Shown piece after piece: positions 8,898-16,305 of a stretch of DNA of 64,000 nucleotides. Source of the DNA: Scrofimicrobium sp. R131 (lineage in GTDB: Bacteria; Actinomycetota; Actinomycetes; Actinomycetales; Actinomycetaceae); the NCBI RefSeq assembly GCF_040256745.1, contig NZ_CP138335.1, forward strand, positions 1,240,001 to 1,304,000, read 5' to 3'. Every line of letters begins with the position of its first letter. Position 1 is the stretch's first letter. The notes under the pieces were generated by a model. That model did no database searches. It was given only the letters and a program-made list of their open reading frames with translations, and had not been told where the DNA came from. The position numbers and the translations under genes were made by a program.

Positions 8898-8937
8898 GTT
8901 CGAGATTGTTCTATTTTGAACTAGCACACCTGTTCGA
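8898..8937 (+). promoter_or_regulatory. Phased GTTC/GAAC half-sites upstream of the HNH gene
   Basis: GTTCGA (8898), GTTC (8908), GAAC (8918) and GTTCGA (8932) occur at 10-, 10- and 14-base intervals in the 113-base gap between divergent genes. GTTC-N6-GAAC (8908-8921) is a perfect inverted repeat. Half-sites of this kind occur in the actinobacterial LexA box, but the spacing differs from TCGAAC-N4-GTTCGA, so the binding protein is unknown. Confidence 0.35.
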
Positions 8938-8945
8938 TTGCGTGC

Positions 8946-8951
8946 TACACT
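8946..8951 (+). promoter_or_regulatory. -10 element of a leaderless promoter for the HNH gene
   Basis: TACACT ends 5 bases before the ATG at 8957, and there is no Shine-Dalgarno sequence. The hexamer lies in an inverted repeat TAGCAC...GTGCTA (8922-8947). TTGAAC at 8916 is too far (24 bases) to be its -35. Confidence 0.45.
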
Positions 8952-8956
8952 AGAGC

Positions 8957-10306
8957 ATGGCTACCAAGACAGCGCAGGCACCGGGAGGCACCGTTACTGC
9001 CGCTCAGATCCACGCCGTCTTTGAGCAGGCTTTGAGCCGGGTAGACCAGATTGCCGCCCTCGATAACCTCAGCCAACTGGGCGACGAAGAGTTTATCGAG
9101 TTCACTCGTGGCGTCGAGAGCTGGGGCAGAAAGATCGAAGCGCTCCGGATCGGCTGCGCGGCCGAAGCCAACGTTCGCACTCACCAACGCCCTGCGGACG
9201 AGAGCCTGGCCGGGAAGTTGGGCTGCGGGTCCACGATTGAGCTGCTGCAACGCTTGAGCGGGGCGTCACGGAACTCGCTGCGCCAACGCATCCGGACCGG
9301 ACGACACGTTACTCCTTCACTGTCTCTTCAGGGTGAGGTGCTGGTGCCAAAATACCAGTACGTTGCCGGCGCACTTGGCGACGGTCAGCTTTCTGCCAGC
9401 GTGGCGGATCTGGTCATCCAAACCCTGCGCTACGGGGCTGGGGCGGATCCGGCGAAGCTTGACTATGCCGAACGATGCTTGGTGGAGACCGCGACCGGAG
9501 TGTCGCTTGGGACCGGGAACGAGGTAGGCCTGCCGGCGCATTACGACGACATGCGCGTGGTCTGTCGGACCTGGGCACAGTTCCTCAATCAGGACGGGTC
9601 AGCTCCCGCTGACGACGACATTATGCCCCGACGCGGGTTCAGCTTCGGTCCTGAACGACGCGGGTTGGTGCCCGTGAGAGGCAACCTGGTGCCAGAGGTG
9701 GCCGCTCTGCTCCAATCATTGTTCGATGCCATCTTGTCGCCGCGGGTAAAGGACACCGGCCTGCAGGAACTGCCGCTAGGAGACCCGGACGACTCCTCAC
9801 TCCAGCACCGAGATCGGCGAACCGTAGTGCAGAAGCAACACGATGCCCTCGCCACCATCCTGGGCGCAGTCCCTCAAGACCCGGAGATCCCAATGTTGGG
9901 CGGGGCCCCGGTGACCGTCATGATTCAGACGACGGAAGAGGAAGTCCGGCATGGCCGGGGCGGCTGGCTTCACGGAGCCCAGGGGCGGTGGACTCGGATC
10001 GGCGCGAACGCGGTCAACCACTCGGCCTGCATCGGGGCGACCCAACTGTACTCTCAACGCAAAAACGGTCAGATCACGGCGCTTGGAACTTCGGCCCGGA
10101 TCTTCACTGCGAACCAGCGCAAAGCGATCTTGTCCCGGGACAAGGGTTGTGTGATTCCGGGCTGCACGGTCCCGGGCAACTGGTGCGAAATCCACCACGT
10201 GATCCCCCACGTACTAGGCGGTGAAACCCACACCGACAACGGAGTGCTGCTTTGCTACTACCATCACCGGAACCTGGACCAGAACGGTTGGAGGATCCAG
10301 ATGTAG
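8957..10306 (+). CDS. DUF222/HNH endonuclease family protein (13E12-type), C-terminally truncated
   Basis: 449 residues. The N-terminal two thirds match the actinobacterial DUF222 domain, and the C-terminus is an HNH nuclease domain: CxxxxC in 'CVIPGCTVPG', then 'CEIHHVIPHVLGG' and 'DNGVLLCYYHHRNL'. All expected metal-binding Cys and catalytic His residues are visible. These genes are multicopy in many Actinobacteria and their biological role is unclear; several in Mycobacterium are SOS-controlled. The reading frame stops at a TAG (10304-10306) straight after 'NGWRIQM'. The same frame then continues for 35 codons with 'GWLDPSRRWRPA', which looks like the family's usual C-terminal tail, so the stop is probably a recent nonsense change. 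Transcription appears leaderless. It stands alone between minus-strand genes. Confidence 0.85.
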   Translation: MATKTAQAPGGTVTAAQIHAVFEQALSRVDQIAALDNLSQLGDEEFIEFTRGVESWGRKIEALRIGCAAEANVRTHQRPADESLAGKLGCGSTIELLQRLSGASRNSLRQRIRTGRHVTPSLSLQGEVLVPKYQYVAGALGDGQLSASVADLVIQTLRYGAGADPAKLDYAERCLVETATGVSLGTGNEVGLPAHYDDMRVVCRTWAQFLNQDGSAPADDDIMPRRGFSFGPERRGLVPVRGNLVPEVAALLQSLFDAILSPRVKDTGLQELPLGDPDDSSLQHRDRRTVVQKQHDALATILGAVPQDPEIPMLGGAPVTVMIQTTEEEVRHGRGGWLHGAQGRWTRIGANAVNHSACIGATQLYSQRKNGQITALGTSARIFTANQRKAILSRDKGCVIPGCTVPGNWCEIHHVIPHVLGGETHTDNGVLLCYYHHRNLDQNGWRIQM

Positions 10307-10414
10307 GGTGGTGCGCCGCAGGTGCAGGCTCCCGGATGGCTTGATCCCAGTCGGCGTTGGCGACCAGCTCGGCCCCCAACGCTTCCGGCCCAGCGGCAGG
10401 TGCTCAGGGTATAG
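10307..10414 (+). pseudogene. Detached C-terminal tail of the HNH gene
   Basis: These 36 codons, in the same frame as the preceding HNH gene, are open from just after its TAG to the next stop at 10412-10414. The translation includes 'PQVQAPGWLDPSRRW', resembling the 'G-x-P-...-PxWxDP' tail that normally follows the HNH domain in DUF222 proteins. Either the gene is truncated, or this base is a sequencing error, or the stop is read through. The catalytic HNH part ends before the stop, so activity may survive. Confidence 0.55.
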
Positions 10415-10416
10415 AA

Positions 10417-10444
10417 CCGGCCCCGCTCCGAAGAACAGGGCCGG
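10417..10444. terminator. Inverted repeat between convergent HNH and aspS genes
   Basis: CCGGCCC (10417-10423) pairs with GGGCCGG (10438-10444) around a 14-base loop, 8 bases from the aspS stop. There is no T-run on either side, so it is a weak candidate for a bidirectional terminator. Confidence 0.35.
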
Positions 10445-10452
10445 CCGAGAGA

Positions 10453-12243
10453 CTACTTGTCAGATTCAGGTTCGGACTTCTTAGGTTTCGCGTCCACTCC
10501 AGCTTCTTTCCGCTGCTCCGGAGTGATCGGTGCGGGGGCGCCGGTCAGCGGATCAAAGCCGCCACCCGACTTCGGGAACGCAATCGCGTCTCGAATCGAC
10601 TCGGTGTGCGCCAGCAGGGAGACAATCCGGTCCCACCCGAAGGCGATCCCGCCGTGCGGCGGAGCACCGTACTGGAACGCGCCCAAAAGGAACCCAAACT
10701 GCTCCTGAGCCCGTTCCTGATCGATGCCCATCACCTTGAAGACACGCTCCTGCATATCCCGGCGATGGATACGGATCGAACCGCCACCGATTTCGTTGCC
10801 ATTGCAGACGATGTCGTAGGCAGAGGCCAAGGCGTGGCCCGGGTCCTGTTCGAAGTTATCCGCCCATTCGGGCTTGGGCGAAGTGAAGGCGTGGTGAACC
10901 GCGGTCCAGGCGCCCTCTCCAACGGCCACGTCTCCTTCGTCCACGGCTTCCGACGTGGGCTTGAACAGCGGGGCATCGACGATCCAGACAAACGCCCACG
11001 CGTCCTCATCGATCAGGTTGCAGCGGTGGGCAATCTCCAGTCGGGCGGCTCCCAGCAGGGCGCGGGAGGCTGACGGCGCCCCGGCAGCGAAGAAGACACA
11101 GTCGCCGGGGTTGGCGCCCACCTTGTCAGCCAGGCCCGCGGCCTCGGCTTCCGACAGGTTCTTGGCCACCGGTCCCGCCAGGGTACCGTCGTCCTTCACG
11201 GTGATGTACGCCAGGCCCTTGGCCCCGCGAGACTTGGCCCATTCCTGCCACTTGTCAAACGTGCGCCGCGGCTGAGACGCCCCACCCGGCATCACCACGG
11301 CTCCCACGTAGGGGGCCTGGAACACGCGGAACGAAGTGTCCTTGAAGTACTCGGTCAGGTCGGTCAGCTCGTAGCCAAAGCGCAGGTCAGGCTTGTCGGA
11401 ACCGAATCGTTCCATCGCCTCCAAGTACGGCATCCGAGCGATCGGCGTTTCCAGTTCATAGCCGGCTTCTGCCCACACGGCTTTGAGGACGTCCTCGGCC
11501 ACCCGCATGACGTCGTCCTGCTCGACGAAGCTCATCTCGATGTCCAGCTGGGTGAACTCAGGCTGACGGTCGGCGCGGAAGTCCTCGTCGCGGTAGCAGC
11601 GGGCAATCTGGAAGTACCGCTCCATCCCGGCCACCATCAGCAGCTGCTTGAACAGCTGGGGCGACTGCGGCAGCGCGTACCACGACCCCGGCGACAGCCG
11701 AGCTGGCACCAGGAAGTCGCGCGCCCCTTCCGGGGTGGACTGGGTCAAAGTCGGGGTTTCAATCTCCACAAAGTCGTGGCTGTACAGCACTTCCCGCGCG
11801 GCCCGGCTGATCTTTGAGCGCAGTCGGAGGGGGAACTGGGCCGCCGGGCGACGCAGATCCAAGTAGCGGTACTTGAGCCGAACTTCCTCACCGGCAGTGG
11901 GGGCATCCTCGTGCGTGGACACCTGGAAAGGCAAGGGAGCCGCCGAGTTCAACACCTCGACCCGGTCCCCCAACACCTCGATGTACCCGGTCGGCAAGTC
12001 TGGGTTCTCGTTGCCCTCGGGCCGCTTGGCCACCTCCCCGGTGACCCGCAGCACGTACTCGTTTCGCAGCTCGTGAGCGACACTTTCATCGCGAACCACC
12101 ACCTGCGCCACGCCGGAGGCATCGCGCAGATCCACGAACACAACTCCACCGTGATCGCGCCGGCGATCAACCCAACCGGTCAGGGTGACGGTGTCCCCCA
12201 CCCGATCCAATCCCAATTGGCCCACTGTGTCAGTCCGTAGCAC
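10453..12243 (-). CDS. aspS: Aspartate--tRNA ligase
   Basis: Class IIb synthetase. 596 residues from the GTG at 12243, chosen because AAAGGA lies 7 bases upstream and the N-terminus '[13 protein letters not shown]' then matches the family start; in-frame codons further upstream have no ribosome-binding site. The N-terminal OB-fold anticodon domain contains '[19 protein letters not shown]'. Class II motif 2 is '[19 protein letters not shown]' and motif 3 is near 'GIAFGWDRI'. The bacterial GAD insertion lies between them. The C-terminal tail is Lys/Glu-rich. Whether it is discriminating or also charges tRNA-Asn cannot be decided from this window. Convergent with the HNH gene and divergent from the helicase gene. 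Confidence 0.97.
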   Translation of the reverse strand: MLRTDTVGQLGLDRVGDTVTLTGWVDRRRDHGGVVFVDLRDASGVAQVVVRDESVAHELRNEYVLRVTGEVAKRPEGNENPDLPTGYIEVLGDRVEVLNSAAPLPFQVSTHEDAPTAGEEVRLKYRYLDLRRPAAQFPLRLRSKISRAAREVLYSHDFVEIETPTLTQSTPEGARDFLVPARLSPGSWYALPQSPQLFKQLLMVAGMERYFQIARCYRDEDFRADRQPEFTQLDIEMSFVEQDDVMRVAEDVLKAVWAEAGYELETPIARMPYLEAMERFGSDKPDLRFGYELTDLTEYFKDTSFRVFQAPYVGAVVMPGGASQPRRTFDKWQEWAKSRGAKGLAYITVKDDGTLAGPVAKNLSEAEAAGLADKVGANPGDCVFFAAGAPSASRALLGAARLEIAHRCNLIDEDAWAFVWIVDAPLFKPTSEAVDEGDVAVGEGAWTAVHHAFTSPKPEWADNFEQDPGHALASAYDIVCNGNEIGGGSIRIHRRDMQERVFKVMGIDQERAQEQFGFLLGAFQYGAPPHGGIAFGWDRIVSLLAHTESIRDAIAFPKSGGGFDPLTGAPAPITPEQRKEAGVDAKPKKSEPESDK

Positions 12244-12437
12244 CGAGATTCCTTTCGTCATACTGGCATTACCGTCGAGTTTACGCGTTTTTGCGCTAGG
12301 CGGTTCTCGCGCAGCCGTGGTCCACGGCCGATGGTGCGCGATCTCACCCAACCTGAATCGGCCAGAAATCCCGCCGGTGCCAGTAAACTAGGACAGTTGC
12401 CAACTTCGGCTTTCGCATCTTTTCCAGAAAGGCCAAC

Positions 12438-14213
12438 GTGCCCCACGCATCACTTCCGGTGGATCCGGAACAGTCTGAAATCACCACCACTTTTTCCGAT
12501 CTAGGGCTGGGCCAGCAGACGCTCTCAATCCTCGATCGACTCGGGTTTGTCACTCCGACGCCTATTCAAACCGCCGCTATTCCGGTCCTCAGCCAGGGCC
12601 GGGACGTGGTCGGCATCGCCCAGACTGGCACCGGCAAGACCGCTGCATTCGGTTTGCCGCTTCTGGAAGCTATTGACCCGCACCAGCGGGAAGTGCAGGC
12701 GCTGATTCTGGCCCCCACTCGGGAGCTGGCGCTGCAGACCTCGCAGGCGCTGGAACAGTTTGCCGCGGGTAGGAAGATCGACGTAGTCGCCGTCTACGGC
12801 GGAGCACCCTACGGGCCGCAACTACACGCTCTTCGGACCGGCGCCCAAGTAGTGGTGGGCACCCCCGGTCGGGTAATCGACCTGATCGAAAAGAAGGGCG
12901 CCCTCAACCTGGGTGCGGTTCGCTACTTCGTCCTCGACGAGGCCGATGAGATGCTCCGGATGGGTTTTGCGGAGGACGTCGAACAGATCACCGGAGCACT
13001 GCCGGATTCGCGGCTGACCGCCCTGTTCTCCGCCACCATGCCGGCCGCGATCGAACGGGTCGCCAAGCAGCACCTGCAGGATCCCGTGCGTCTGGAAGTC
13101 TCCACGGCCGCCTCCACGGTGGACACGATTCGACAGACCTACGCGGTTGTTCCGCCTCGGTTCCGCTTTGAGGCCCTCACCCGGGTCCTAGCCGTGCGCG
13201 ACGGCGGCGCGACCATCGTTTTCGTCAAGACGCGACAGGACGCCGAAGAAGTCTCGTTGGACCTGGCCGCACAGGGGTTCCGCGCCGCCGGCATCTCCGG
13301 CGACGTCGCCCAGACCGATCGGGAACGCCTCGTCTCCCGGCTTCGCTCAGGGCATCTCGACGTCCTGGTCGCCACCGACGTGGCCGCCCGAGGTTTGGAC
13401 GTTGAGCGGATCGGCCTCGTGGTGAACTACGACGTACCCCGCGAACGCGAGGCCTACGTGCACCGGATTGGTCGGACCGGGCGCGCCGGGCGCGACGGCG
13501 AATCCCTCACCTTCTTCGGTCCCCGCGATCGGTTCCAGCTGCGCCAAATCGAGCGTCTCACCGGCGAACGGATGGAAGAGGTTCACGTGCCTTCGCGGGC
13601 CGAGGTGACCCAGGTCCTCGCCCAGCGCAAGCTCAGTTCTTTGGCTGAGCTGCCGGCAGGCCCCACCAGCGACCTGCTGCAGCAGGCCCTCAACGACCAG
13701 TTGGCCACCGGGGTTTCCCTGCACGAGCTGGCCCTGCGGATGCTCGCGGAACTAACCGGGACCACAAGCGCCAAGGCTTCTCGCCCGACCCACATTTCCG
13801 AGGCGGTAGTGGATCAGGACGGATACTTCCTTTCCGCCGAGTTCACCGGCCAGGGTGGCAAGCGCGAGCGTCGCAGCGAGCCGGTGAGTCGCGGCAAGGG
13901 TCACCCCGGACGCCAAGACGTCGACTTCCAGCATCGCTACCGGGTCGAGGTGGGCCGAAAAGACGGCGTCACCCCGGGAGCCCTGGTGGGGGCGATTGCA
14001 GGCGAAGGCGGACTGACCGGAGCGGACGTGGGACACATCAACATCTTCCCGTCCTTCTCGCTGGTCGAGTTGGCCGAAGGCCTCTCCCCCAGTCAGGTGA
14101 AGCGGATTGGTCGCGCAACCGTCCGTGGTCGCCGCCTTCGCATTAGCGAAGACTCGGGCCCCACCCAACGGAAGACCCGGTTCGCCGACCGGTCCAAGCA
14201 CAAGCGCCGTTAG
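12438..14213 (+). CDS. DEAD-box ATP-dependent RNA helicase (DeaD/CsdA-like)
   Basis: 591 residues. The helicase core is complete: Q motif near residue 40, motif I 'AQTGTGKT' (61-68), Ia 'PTRELALQ', Ib 'GTPGR', II DEAD (167-170), III 'SAT', and motif VI 'HRIGRTGR' near 342-349. After a variable linker, residues of about 480-565 ('RVEVGRKDGVTPGALVGAI') match the DbpA-type RNA-binding domain used by ribosome-assembly and cold-shock helicases. A basic Arg/Lys tail follows. The start is a GTG with AGAAAGG upstream. Likely roles are rRNA maturation and RNA decay; the exact substrate is unknown. It ends 4 bases from the convergent hydrolase gene. Confidence 0.93.
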   Translation: MPHASLPVDPEQSEITTTFSDLGLGQQTLSILDRLGFVTPTPIQTAAIPVLSQGRDVVGIAQTGTGKTAAFGLPLLEAIDPHQREVQALILAPTRELALQTSQALEQFAAGRKIDVVAVYGGAPYGPQLHALRTGAQVVVGTPGRVIDLIEKKGALNLGAVRYFVLDEADEMLRMGFAEDVEQITGALPDSRLTALFSATMPAAIERVAKQHLQDPVRLEVSTAASTVDTIRQTYAVVPPRFRFEALTRVLAVRDGGATIVFVKTRQDAEEVSLDLAAQGFRAAGISGDVAQTDRERLVSRLRSGHLDVLVATDVAARGLDVERIGLVVNYDVPREREAYVHRIGRTGRAGRDGESLTFFGPRDRFQLRQIERLTGERMEEVHVPSRAEVTQVLAQRKLSSLAELPAGPTSDLLQQALNDQLATGVSLHELALRMLAELTGTTSAKASRPTHISEAVVDQDGYFLSAEFTGQGGKRERRSEPVSRGKGHPGRQDVDFQHRYRVEVGRKDGVTPGALVGAIAGEGGLTGADVGHINIFPSFSLVELAEGLSPSQVKRIGRATVRGRRLRISEDSGPTQRKTRFADRSKHKRR

Positions 14214-14217
14214 GCTC

Positions 14218-14925
14218 CTAGTGCTTGAGGCCGGCTGCCCGGCGCACGTACGGATTTGATTCCAGCTCTTGGCCCCAGGTGGTCTTGGGTCCGTGCCCGG
14301 GCAGCAGCACCGTGTGCGGATCCAGCGCGTTCGCCAGTGTCCGCAGACTCTCGCGCATCTCGGTTTCATCTCCCCCGGGCAGGTCGGTGCGACCGACGGA
14401 ACCGGCAAAAATGACATCGGCGGAGAACGCCGTCGGCGCCTGCAGTTCCTGCCCGTCGAATACCACCTGGCCCCCAATCAGGACCACGGCCGATCCGCGG
14501 GAATGTCCGGGAGCCGGCAGCAAGTTCAGGTAAATGTGCGGCAGGATTTCCCAACTGCCGGTGGGAGCATCTTCCACCCGCTCCGGCTCGACCCATTCGG
14601 TGGGGAGCTCGGTCAGTTGGTCGAATCCGAGCTGGCCGAGGGGGTCGCGCAGCCAGTCTCGATCCGGACCCGGAATATACGTGGGCGTGTTCTCGCCTCC
14701 CAGCCCCGCTACCTGCGCGGCTTCCCACACGTGATCCGGGTGACCGTGAGTCAGCAGGACTGCTCCCACCCGTTTGCCCAGCTCGGACAGTCGCTGGTTC
14801 ACCTGCAGGAACGCGCCCAACCCGGGATCAACCACGACCACCTGGTCGGAGCCGTCCTCAAACAGCAGATAGCAGTTCGCGTCGAACAGATCGGTTGGCA
14901 GGGTTTCGATTTGCAGCTTCGCCAT
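14218..14925 (-). CDS. Metallo-beta-lactamase-fold hydrolase (glyoxalase II-like)
   Basis: 235 residues. The zinc-binding motif HxHxDH is present at residues 60-65 ('HGHPDH'). Further family ligands appear in 'PAPGHSRGSAV' (His), 'FAGSVGRTDLPGG' (Asp) and 'LPGHGPKT' (His). These features fit the hydroxyacylglutathione hydrolase/glyoxalase II-like subgroup. In Mycobacterium a homologue lies in the same region after relA. Since Actinobacteria use mycothiol, the natural thioester substrate is unknown. It follows the DUF349 gene by 9 bases and is probably cotranscribed with it. Confidence 0.85.
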   Translation of the reverse strand: MAKLQIETLPTDLFDANCYLLFEDGSDQVVVVDPGLGAFLQVNQRLSELGKRVGAVLLTHGHPDHVWEAAQVAGLGGENTPTYIPGPDRDWLRDPLGQLGFDQLTELPTEWVEPERVEDAPTGSWEILPHIYLNLLPAPGHSRGSAVVLIGGQVVFDGQELQAPTAFSADVIFAGSVGRTDLPGGDETEMRESLRTLANALDPHTVLLPGHGPKTTWGQELESNPYVRRAAGLKH

Positions 14926-14934
14926 CGTTCTGCC

Positions 14935-16191
14935 TCAGTTCATCGACTCTTGCACCAGTTTCAGCCAGGATCGTTTTGTCTCCAGCGCTTCGGTGATGTC
15001 TCGGACCTGGTCGGCGTAGCCGTCCGCCTGCGCCGCGGCCAACTCCCGTTCCAACTCGGCAATCGAGTCCTCCAGTTGGGAGAGCATTCCTTCTGCCCGA
15101 GCCTGCGTTTCCGGGTTGGACCGACGCCACTCAGCCTCTTCCGCCTGCCGAACGGCCTCTTCCACGGCCCGAAGCCGACCTTCCACCTTGGCGCCTTCGC
15201 GGTTTGGCAGCCGTCCGCTTTCCTCCCACTGGTCCTGAATAGCCCGCAGCTTTTGCTTGGCTTCTTCCAGATCACCAATCGGGAGGAGTGCTTCCGCCTG
15301 CTCCACCAGGGCTTCTTTTACCTTCAGGTCGGCCGCGTAGCGCTGGTCATTTTCTTGGTCGTGCGCGCGGCGCCGATCGAAGAAAACCTGCTGCGCCGCC
15401 CGGAACCGAGCCCAGAGCGCGTCATCAATCTTGCGGGGAGCCCGGCCCGCCCGGCGCCACCGATCCATCAGGTCGCGGTAGGCCATCGAGGTGGGGCCCC
15501 AGTCTTCCGACAGTTGGATGGCTTCAGCCTCGGCAATCAGAGCTTCCTTCAGCTTCTTGGCTTCGTTTTGGCTGGCATCCAGCGCGGCGAAGAACTGCCG
15601 ACGATTGCGGTCGAAGACGGTTCGAGCCGACGAGAACCGTTTCCACAGTCCATCCTCGGTAGTCTTGTCGAGGCGGGGACCGTGACGCTGGGCCTCTTTC
15701 CACTCATCCAGCAGTTCGCGGAGCTTCTGACCCGACTGTTTCCACTGGGTCTTGTCCACGTCCTGGCCGGCAATCCGCTCAGCCTCTTCCACGATGGCGG
15801 TGCGCTTAGCCAAAGCCTGTTCTTTTGCCTGCGCGCGTTCAACCGCGATCTCGGCCTTCCGCGCCTCGGCCACCTCGGCCAGCTTCTCAACCCGCTGACG
15901 CAGGGAATCGATGTCGCCCACTACCGCCGGCTCGACCAGTTGTTCCCGCAGGACCTGCAGCGTCGAATCGATGTCGCGCGCCGACAGTCCCGGCAACCGG
16001 GTTTCGAACAGGTTGACGGTGGCCTCCAGATCCAGGAACCGACGCACGTACAGCGCCAACGGATCTTCGGGAGCACCGTCTGGATAGCTGCCCACCTGAC
16101 GTTCGTTGTTGCCGTCGCGGACCCAGACGTTGCCATCTGCATCCACTCGGCCGAAGCTGTGGGGTCCAGAGTTCGAAGTAGTAGACGACAT
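14935..16191 (-). CDS. DUF349 coiled-coil protein
   Basis: 418 residues from the ATG at 16191 (AAGGAA 8 bases upstream); a longer in-frame start exists but lacks a ribosome-binding site. Most of the chain is charged and helical, with repeated DUF349 units recognisable by 'W...W.....AGRAPRKIDDALWARFR' and 'KTTEDGLWKRFSSARTVFD' patterns, about four or five repeats between residues 90 and 340. It ends in a coiled coil. There is no enzymatic motif. DUF349 proteins are widespread in Actinobacteria and their role is not established. It lies between rel and a metallo-hydrolase gene. Confidence 0.85.
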   Translation of the reverse strand: MSSTTSNSGPHSFGRVDADGNVWVRDGNNERQVGSYPDGAPEDPLALYVRRFLDLEATVNLFETRLPGLSARDIDSTLQVLREQLVEPAVVGDIDSLRQRVEKLAEVAEARKAEIAVERAQAKEQALAKRTAIVEEAERIAGQDVDKTQWKQSGQKLRELLDEWKEAQRHGPRLDKTTEDGLWKRFSSARTVFDRNRRQFFAALDASQNEAKKLKEALIAEAEAIQLSEDWGPTSMAYRDLMDRWRRAGRAPRKIDDALWARFRAAQQVFFDRRRAHDQENDQRYAADLKVKEALVEQAEALLPIGDLEEAKQKLRAIQDQWEESGRLPNREGAKVEGRLRAVEEAVRQAEEAEWRRSNPETQARAEGMLSQLEDSIAELERELAAAQADGYADQVRDITEALETKRSWLKLVQESMN

Positions 16192-16305
16192 CACGATGTT
16201 CCTTCGGAAGTGGGGCTGGAGCACCAGCCGCGTCGGTGGGCACAAATCACTTTCGGCTCTTAGCCGATGTAGAACAGTCTAACGGTATCCACGAACATTG
16301 TTGAA

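Noticed and set aside
8908-8937. Canonical LexA (SOS) box before the HNH gene
   Set aside because: The GAAC and GTTCGA half-sites are separated by 10 bases instead of 4, so it does not fit TCGAAC-N4-GTTCGA.
14269-16263. A 664-codon open frame antisense to the hydrolase and DUF349 genes
   Set aside because: It spans two real minus-strand genes and has no domain-like content.
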